NCBI GenBank assembly: GCA_946480515.1
Contig: CAMLKX010000044.1
Span: 1 to 11,014, forward strand
Source of the DNA: an uncultured Sphingomonadaceae bacterium
Lineage (GTDB): Bacteria; Pseudomonadota; Alphaproteobacteria; Sphingomonadales; Sphingomonadaceae
Reading direction: 5' to 3'
Length of the DNA: 11,014 nucleotides
Made by a program: the position numbers and the translations under genes. Below the pieces are notes generated by a model. It was given only the letters and a program-made list of their open reading frames with translations, did no database searches and was not told where the DNA came from. This document shows positions 7,051 to 11,014 of the stretch, piece by piece (position 1 is the stretch's first letter; every line of letters begins with the position of its first letter).

Positions 7051-7379
7051 TGCGGTCGCAGCTGACGCCCGCCGCTTCGGCTTTGCTTCGCGCCATTCTT
7101 GCCAGGGCGGGTGAGCGACGAGATAGGGTTTTACTTAGCCATGTCCGCAGTGTCGATTGGCAATCGCTCACGTTCATGGGTGAGCGACACACGCTCGACC
7201 TGGTGTTCAGCGGAGATGCGGCAGAAGCACTGATGCACCAGACCCTCGGCGGCATCGAAGAAGCAGAGTTCGACATCCGAGGTCATCTGGTCGCCGACAT
7301 AACGATCGGGTGCGAGCCGCTGGCTCGCGACGATGGATCGCTGTGCGTGACGCTTGAGGCGTTAACGGTCGCGGCGTGA
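7047..7379 (+). CDS. Protein of unknown function, partner of the small HTH gene (110 aa)
   Basis: A 110-aa soluble protein. It starts MMRSQLTPAASALLRAILARAG, a helix rich in alanine and leucine, followed by ERRDRVLLSHVRSVDWQSLTFMGERHTLDLVF, which looks like consecutive beta strands. A helix (about 56-72) and a final strand-rich part (EEAEFDIRGHLVADITIG, CVTLEALTVAA) follow. There is no signal peptide, membrane helix or recognisable catalytic motif. It starts within the HTH gene's stop (ATGATG: the ATG at 7047 or the one at 7050 could be used), so expression is likely coupled. From memory, proteins with the VRSVDWQSLTF block occur in other sphingomonads, which suggests a conserved pair. The last 18 bases overlap the end of the convergent gene at 7362. 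Confidence 0.8.
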   Translation: MMRSQLTPAASALLRAILARAGERRDRVLLSHVRSVDWQSLTFMGERHTLDLVFSGDAAEALMHQTLGGIEEAEFDIRGHLVADITIGCEPLARDDGSLCVTLEALTVAA

Positions 7380-7805
7380 CTCGGCGCCGCGAAGCGCATA
7401 GCGAATGTCGGCCAGGGCAGCGTAGATCCGCTCTTCGTCGTTGTCCTGGCCGCTGTCCGTCGCCCATCCGACTTCCTGCCCAGGAGAATCGGCACCGAAC
7501 AAGCGAACCGCGCGCGATGAGGGTTCGGACGGAGGCAGCGCGTCCATGAGGATGAGTTCATTCTGGTCGAACGGAAAAGTCGCGAGCTCGAACGACGGAA
7601 GCTTGCCGGCGGCGGGTCTGCGGTCATACCGCCTCAGCACCAGAAATGCTGCCGACATTGCAAGCACCATTGCCACCAAAATGGCGGCATTACCGACTTC
7701 GATCGCGCCTGCGCGCCTCGCCAGTTCCGCCGAGAGCCCGATCGCTGCGGCCAGAATTCCTGCTGCGCCGTAGTCGATGACCCACCCAAGTTTTTCGCGA
7801 TCCAT
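7362..7805 (-). CDS. Membrane protein of unknown function with cytoplasmic tail (147 aa)
   Basis: A 147-aa protein with two hydrophobic segments, about 9-26 (VIDYGAAGILAAAIGLSA) and 38-57 (GNAAILVAMVLAMSAAFLVL), the second followed by the basic stop-transfer RRYDRRP. The remaining 85 residues are polar and acidic, including a QNELILMDAL patch and a C-terminal helix ERIYAALADIRYALRG. The expected topology puts both ends in the cytoplasm. I do not recognise a family. It follows the PfpI-like gene by 35 bp on the same strand and may share its transcript. No strong ribosome-binding site is visible before the ATG at 7805. Its 3' end overlaps the plus-strand 110-aa gene by 18 bp. Confidence 0.8.
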   Translation of the reverse strand: MDREKLGWVIDYGAAGILAAAIGLSAELARRAGAIEVGNAAILVAMVLAMSAAFLVLRRYDRRPAAGKLPSFELATFPFDQNELILMDALPPSEPSSRAVRLFGADSPGQEVGWATDSGQDNDEERIYAALADIRYALRGAESRRDR

Positions 7806-7840
7806 GCCGCAGGCTTAACCCCGCGGTGGTTTCTTAATCG

Positions 7841-8377
7841 TTAGGCGCCCTCGATCAGCTGGATCAAAGCCTCGGTAAAAGGGGCAACATCGTCAGGCTT
7901 GCGGCTGGTCACCAAATTGCCGTCCACCACTGCTGAATGATCGACCACCCAGGCGCCGGCATTCCGCAGGTCGGTTCGAATGGACGGCCAGCAGGTGACA
8001 GTCCGTCCGCGCAGCACATCCGCTTCGGCCAGCAGCCACGGGCCGTGACAGATAGCCGCGACGGGTTTGCCGCAGGTGACGAACCGCCGAACCACCCCAA
8101 CCGCTGCTTCATCAAGCCTGAGATGATCCGGATTGATCAATCCTCCGGGAAGCAAGAGAGCATGATACTGCTCATCCTCGACATCGGTGATGAGCAGGTC
8201 CGGCTGGATGCTCCGACCCGGTACGTCGAGCACAGTTCCGCGGATTGGCGCGAGCGTCGGCGAAGCGACACTTACCCGCGCTCCCCGCTCCATCAGCATG
8301 CGGCGGGGCTCGAACAGTTCGGACTCTTCGAACCCGTTGCTGGCCAGAATCAGGATATGGGAGTGTGACAGTTGCAC
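7841..8377 (-). CDS. PfpI/DJ-1 family cysteine protein (glutamine amidotransferase-like)
   Basis: 178 aa with the DJ-1/PfpI fold. Motifs seen: ILILASNGFEESE near the N-terminus, whose first glutamate after GF (E17) corresponds to the acidic residue beside the nucleophile; LLLPGG at about 74-79; and the nucleophile elbow AAICHGPWLL with Cys110 and His111. Members include intracellular proteases, glyoxalase III/deglycase-like enzymes and stress proteins. Which activity this one has cannot be told from sequence alone. The frame is open upstream to an ATG at 8620, but that would overlap topoisomerase IB on the other strand and add unrelated sequence. The GTG at 8377 gives the normal family length. 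GGGGAGG at 8392-8398 lies 14 bases upstream, rather far for a ribosome-binding site. It is divergent from the topoisomerase gene. Confidence 0.93.
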   Translation of the reverse strand: MQLSHSHILILASNGFEESELFEPRRMLMERGARVSVASPTLAPIRGTVLDVPGRSIQPDLLITDVEDEQYHALLLPGGLINPDHLRLDEAAVGVVRRFVTCGKPVAAICHGPWLLAEADVLRGRTVTCWPSIRTDLRNAGAWVVDHSAVVDGNLVTSRKPDDVAPFTEALIQLIEGA

Positions 8378-8405
8378 CAGCTTATCCGGAACCTCCCCTG
8401 CACAA

Positions 8406-8422
8406 TGCCGCTTTAGCCGGCA
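8406..8422. repeat. Short inverted repeat between the divergent PfpI-like and topoisomerase genes
   Basis: TGCCG (8406-8410) and CGGCA (8418-8422) flank CTTTAGC, a 5-bp-arm inverted repeat with a 7-base centre inside the 60-bp divergent spacer. It could be an operator or just chance in GC-rich DNA. No clear pair of promoter hexamers was found in the spacer for either gene. Confidence 0.25.
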
Positions 8423-8425
8423 AGC

Positions 8426-8430
8426 AGAGG
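8426..8430 (+). promoter_or_regulatory. Ribosome-binding site deciding the topoisomerase start
   Basis: AGAGG ends seven bases before the GTG at 8438 and only four bases before the in-frame TTG at 8435. The spacing favours the GTG. Confidence 0.5.
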
Positions 8431-8437
8431 ATGATTG

Positions 8438-9451
8438 GTGCTTCGACACAGTAGCGACAAGAACCCCGGAATCACTCGCCGGCGTATCAAGAATCATTGG
8501 GCCTATTTCACCCCGGACGGTGAGCGGATCACCGATCGGGAGGAGATTGAGCGGCTCAATGCCATCGGCCTGCCGCCAGCCTACACGGACGCGTGGTTCT
8601 GCCCCGATCCGGAAGGACATCTCCAGGCCACCGGACGGGATTCAAAGGGGCGCAAGCAATATCGCTACCACCGCGAGTTCCAAGCGCGACAGGACAAGAA
8701 CAAATATAGCGGCACTCTGGAGTTCGGACGCGCTTTGCCGCGGTTGCGGCGCAGGGTCGCAGCCGATCTGAAGCGGCGCACCCTCAACCGCGACACGGTG
8801 CTGGCCGCGGTCGTGCACCTGCTCGACACCCACGCGCTGCGCGTCGGGAATGAGCAGTACGCCAAGAGCAACAAGAGCTTCGGAGCGACGACACTGCGGT
8901 CCCGCCACCTCAGGCGCGACGGCCCACAGATGGTGATGCGCTTCACCGGCAAGCATGGGATCACCCATGAAATGCCGATTTCGGACCGCGCCCTCAAGCG
9001 CATTGTCGGTAAGTGCCGCGACCTGCCCGGCCAGAACCTGTTCCAGTATATCGATGACGAGGGCAACATCTGCCCCGTCACCTCCAATGACGTGAACGAT
9101 TATATCCGCGAAGCGACCGGTCAGGACTTTACCGCCAAGAACTTCCGGACATGGAGCGCGAGCGTGATAGCGTTCGACGCGATGCTCGATGCAAAGGACA
9201 GGATCAGCCTCAACACCATCCTCGAGCCGGTAGCCGAGGCGCTCGGCAACACTCCGGCGATCAGCCGCAAGAGCTACGTTCACCCGAAACTCGTTGAAGC
9301 CGCACGTGAACGCCCCCGAGATCCGTTGAACGGATTCGAGCGTCCCCGCGCGCGCAAGTGGCTCAGTTCCGCGGAAGTCGGCCTGCTTCAGTTTCTCGCC
9401 CGGCCAATGCGACGGAGCAAGGCTCCGGAACGGTTGAACGCCGCCGCCTGA
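8438..9451 (+). CDS. DNA topoisomerase IB, poxvirus/bacterial type
   Basis: 337 aa. Type IB enzymes relax supercoils by nicking one strand through a 3'-phosphotyrosyl bond, without ATP. The N-terminal domain (GITRRRIKNHWAYFTPDGERI through GRKQYRYH, about residues 11-78) binds DNA. The catalytic domain shows ALRVGNEQYAKSNKSFGATTL (about 133-153), with the first active-site arginine R135 and a catalytic lysine nearby; NFRTW with the second arginine R237; and AISRKSYVHP with the nucleophile Tyr280. All expected catalytic parts are present and the length is normal for the bacterial family. The N-terminal start is GTG 8438 or TTG 8435; neither is an ATG. It leads a same-strand group with the mechanosensitive channel (47-bp gap) and the 82-aa gene. 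Confidence 0.95.
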   Translation: MLRHSSDKNPGITRRRIKNHWAYFTPDGERITDREEIERLNAIGLPPAYTDAWFCPDPEGHLQATGRDSKGRKQYRYHREFQARQDKNKYSGTLEFGRALPRLRRRVAADLKRRTLNRDTVLAAVVHLLDTHALRVGNEQYAKSNKSFGATTLRSRHLRRDGPQMVMRFTGKHGITHEMPISDRALKRIVGKCRDLPGQNLFQYIDDEGNICPVTSNDVNDYIREATGQDFTAKNFRTWSASVIAFDAMLDAKDRISLNTILEPVAEALGNTPAISRKSYVHPKLVEAARERPRDPLNGFERPRARKWLSSAEVGLLQFLARPMRRSKAPERLNAAA

Positions 9452-9486
9452 TCGCCTTCCGGTTGGACGCGATCGCCCATCTCATT

Positions 9487-9493
9487 AAAGGAG
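9487..9493 (+). promoter_or_regulatory. Ribosome-binding site of the MscS-family gene
   Basis: AAAGGAG lies five bases before the ATG at 9499. It decides for this start rather than in-frame codons further upstream, which would overlap the end of the topoisomerase gene. Confidence 0.75.
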
Positions 9494-9498
9494 CAGCG

Positions 9499-10560
9499 AT
9501 GACTTTGCGCCCCTCATCCTGGTTATCGTTCGTTGAACTTCCCCGCCAGAATCTCCCGCTCGGACTTGGCGTCGCCGTCGGCCTGGTCGGGGTCATGCTG
9601 CTGCTGCGCTGGTTCGGCACGCGTCTCCAGGCGAACGATCCCAACTGCACGGGGTGGTCAGGGGTGATCGGGCGCGTGTTCGCGAAGACCAGCATCCTCT
9701 TCATGATCGCCGCAGCGCTGGACGTGGTTGCCACTTATGCCGACGCACCGCCGAGGATCGGACGGCTGTGCGGTGTCCTGTTCACCGTCGCTGCAGCCCT
9801 CCAGGCAGCAGTATGGGCGCGAGAACTCATCCTGGGAGTCATCGCGCAACGGGTCGGCGACGATCGTGAGACGACGATTGGCAATGCAACCGCAATCATT
9901 CGGGTGCTGGTCAGCGTTGCACTGTTCGCGCTTGCGCTGATCGTCATCCTCGACAACCTCGGGGTCAACGTCACAGCCCTGATTGCCGGGCTAGGCATTG
10001 GCGGTATCGCCATTGGTCTGGCGGAGCAGGGGATATTCTCCGACCTGTTCGCGGCCCTGTCGATCCTGTTCGACCGTCCCTTTCGGCGCGGCGATCTCAT
10101 TCGCTACGATGGTACCACCGGCACGGTCGAGCGCATCGGCCTCAAGACAACTCGCCTTCGCTCGCTGAGCGGAGAGCAGGTGATCATGGCCAACACCAAG
10201 CTGCTTGAACGGGAGATTCACAATCTGGCGGAGGCGAACGTCCGTCGGGTGACCTTGCCGTTCGCATTCGCGGCGACGACTCCTCATACCGATCTCAGCT
10301 CAATTCCCGGACTGGCCGAAGACACTGTCAAAGAACAGGCGGCCTGCCGCTTTGTCCGTTGCGTGCTGGTCAGCGTCGGGAGCGCCGGCCTCAACTTCGA
10401 GCTCGTCTATGAGGACGAGGCAATCGATAATGAGCGCGCCGCCCTTAACCGGTCGGCGATCCTGCTGCGGCTGCTGCAGAAGCTCGGCGAGTGCGGAATT
10501 GATCTCTCTCCACCTCCCGCCGCACCGGCTCCAGCGCCCACGGCAGTACCGGCAACCTAA
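9499..10560 (+). CDS. MscS-family mechanosensitive ion channel
   Basis: 353 aa. MscS channels open under membrane tension to release solutes during hypo-osmotic shock. Hydrophobic helices are seen at about 20-37, 58-80, 90-113 and 130-151. The pore-lining helix region follows at about 156-190, with the classic VTALIAGLGIGGIAIGLAEQ stretch leading into SDLFAALSILFDRPFRRGD. The beta domain (GTTGTVERIGLKTTRLRSLSGEQVIMANTKL within about 205-235) and an alpha/beta C-terminal domain complete the normal three-part cytoplasmic vestibule. Compared with common homologues, the pore helix has Glu175 in LAEQ where small residues are usual, and the tail ends in a proline-alanine run (about 338-352). Five helices make it larger than the three-helix E. 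coli MscS. It probably shares a transcript with topoisomerase IB and the following small gene. Confidence 0.95.
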   Translation: MTLRPSSWLSFVELPRQNLPLGLGVAVGLVGVMLLLRWFGTRLQANDPNCTGWSGVIGRVFAKTSILFMIAAALDVVATYADAPPRIGRLCGVLFTVAAALQAAVWARELILGVIAQRVGDDRETTIGNATAIIRVLVSVALFALALIVILDNLGVNVTALIAGLGIGGIAIGLAEQGIFSDLFAALSILFDRPFRRGDLIRYDGTTGTVERIGLKTTRLRSLSGEQVIMANTKLLEREIHNLAEANVRRVTLPFAFAATTPHTDLSSIPGLAEDTVKEQAACRFVRCVLVSVGSAGLNFELVYEDEAIDNERAALNRSAILLRLLQKLGECGIDLSPPPAAPAPAPTAVPAT

Positions 10561-10586
10561 GCAGTTTCAGCGAGTTTGAAGCAGCG

Positions 10587-10592
10587 AAGGAG
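10587..10592 (+). promoter_or_regulatory. Ribosome-binding site of the 82-aa gene
   Basis: AAGGAG lies eight bases before the ATG at 10601 and supports the start. Confidence 0.65.
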
Positions 10593-10600
10593 AGTTCCGC

Positions 10601-10849
10601 ATGCCGCAAGCCGCCACCCCACTCGTTGAACGGATTGCTCGAGTGCTCTGTGGAGCAGAGCAAAGCGCGAATGCGGAAGGCGAGGAGCGGTCCGCCGGCA
10701 GCTATGTCGACTCACACTGGCGCAACTACCAGAACCAGGCGATGGCGGTTCTGCACACGATGCGCGAACCTGACGAACGCATGGCAAGCGCAGGCGATAC
10801 GGAAACCTGGCGCAGGATGGTGGAAGCAGCAATCGGCGACGTGAAATAA
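10601..10849 (+). CDS. Small soluble protein of unknown function (82 aa)
   Basis: An 82-aa protein of mainly helical, charged composition. It begins TPLVERIARVLCGAE, has a central SYVDSHWRNYQNQAMAVLHTMREPDERM and ends TWRRMVEAAIGDVK. No signal peptide, membrane helix or known catalytic motif is seen. From memory, proteins with the pattern (E/R)R(I/V)AR.LC, W, A..V...MREP, W..M(V/I)..A are widespread in sphingomonads and rhizobia and unassigned; the first helix and the W-containing middle are the most family-like parts. It lies 40 bp after the mechanosensitive channel gene with a good ribosome-binding site, and 21 bp from the convergent PHA depolymerase end. Confidence 0.85.
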   Translation: MPQAATPLVERIARVLCGAEQSANAEGEERSAGSYVDSHWRNYQNQAMAVLHTMREPDERMASAGDTETWRRMVEAAIGDVK

Positions 10850-10870
10850 GGCGCGTCGCGCGGCGGGCCT

Positions 10871-11014
10871 TCAGCCCCTGCCCGGCTTCTCGTGCGCGGA
10901 AATCCAGTCTTCGACGACCGGAGCGATCCGGTCACGCCACTTGCGGCCGTTGAAGATGCCGTAATGGCCGACCCCTTGGGCGAGATAATATTTCTTCATC
11001 GCGCCGGGCAGTGC
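10871..11014 (-). CDS. phaZ: Polyhydroxyalkanoate depolymerase, intracellular PhaZ type (C-terminal 47 aa only)
   Basis: Only the last 47 residues plus the stop (TGA at 10871-10873) are inside the window; the gene continues to the right. The fragment contains MKKYYLAQGVGHYGIFNGRKWRDRI, which fits the C-terminus of intracellular PHB depolymerases, where HY(L)QPGVGHYGVFNG is conserved and the histidine in VGHYG is the expected catalytic-triad histidine. Such enzymes break down stored polyhydroxybutyrate granules in the cytoplasm. The call rests on this short motif, but it is distinctive. The 21-bp gap to the convergent 82-aa gene contains no convincing terminator, only a 4-bp GGGC/GCCC stem at 10865-10877. 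Confidence 0.82.
   Translation of the reverse strand, partial: ALPGAMKKYYLAQGVGHYGIFNGRKWRDRIAPVVEDWISAHEKPGRG

Noticed and set aside
7817..7831. AACC-N7-GGTT around CCGCGG between the PfpI-like and 147-aa genes
   Set aside because: Four-base arms and no T-run; too weak to call a terminator or operator.
8378..8620. Longer PfpI-like protein starting at 8620
   Set aside because: It would overlap the topoisomerase IB gene by about 180 bp and add sequence unlike the family; GTG 8377 gives the usual length.
8642..9283. 213-aa minus-strand frame inside topoisomerase IB
   Set aside because: Antisense shadow of a gene with complete catalytic motifs on the plus strand.
9358..9498. N-terminal extension of the MscS gene in the same frame
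   Set aside because: It overlaps the topoisomerase end, and the ATG at 9499 has an excellent ribosome-binding site just before the first hydrophobic helix.
10865..10877. Hairpin GGGC/GCCC between the 82-aa gene and phaZ as a terminator
   Set aside because: Only four base pairs, no T-run, and it reaches into the phaZ coding end.

Overview
The window is about 11 kb of GC-rich, densely packed chromosomal DNA that looks alphaproteobacterial, most likely from the order Sphingomonadales. The grounds are the tamA-tamB pair, a poxvirus-type topoisomerase IB, a polyhydroxyalkanoate depolymerase, and several very small proteins whose sequence style I associate with sphingomonad genomes (the last from memory, not from a search). 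I see no rRNA, tRNA, CRISPR array, transposase or integrase. No gene-free stretch exceeds about 120 bases.

Layout. (a) 1-5847, minus strand: a 69-aa small protein, then tamA (outer-membrane Omp85/BamA-family barrel), then tamB (inner-membrane-anchored periplasmic protein), which runs off the left edge. tamA and tamB share one base (TGATG). They form the translocation and assembly module, which spans the envelope. (b) 5967-7379: a possible regulatory switch. A plus-strand 55-aa membrane protein runs tail-to-tail into an S24 (LexA/CI-like) repressor on the minus strand. The repressor is divergent from a 57-aa minimal helix-turn-helix protein, which overlaps a 110-aa protein of unknown function. 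The shared 98-bp control region holds a promoter that would give a leaderless repressor mRNA, half-sites spaced one helical turn apart, and a long near-perfect inverted repeat. (c) 7362-8377, minus strand: a PfpI/DJ-1 family protein followed by a 147-aa two-helix membrane protein. (d) 8438-10849, plus strand: topoisomerase IB, a MscS-type mechanosensitive channel and an 82-aa unknown protein, probably one transcription unit. (e) 10871 to the right edge, minus strand: the last 47 residues of a PHA depolymerase.

Most of the content is conserved envelope and stress-related housekeeping. The part that deserves attention is 6131-7379, where a potentially self-cleaving repressor faces a Cro-sized HTH protein across a structured operator region. 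This resembles a phage cI/cro switch, but no phage genes are present in the window.
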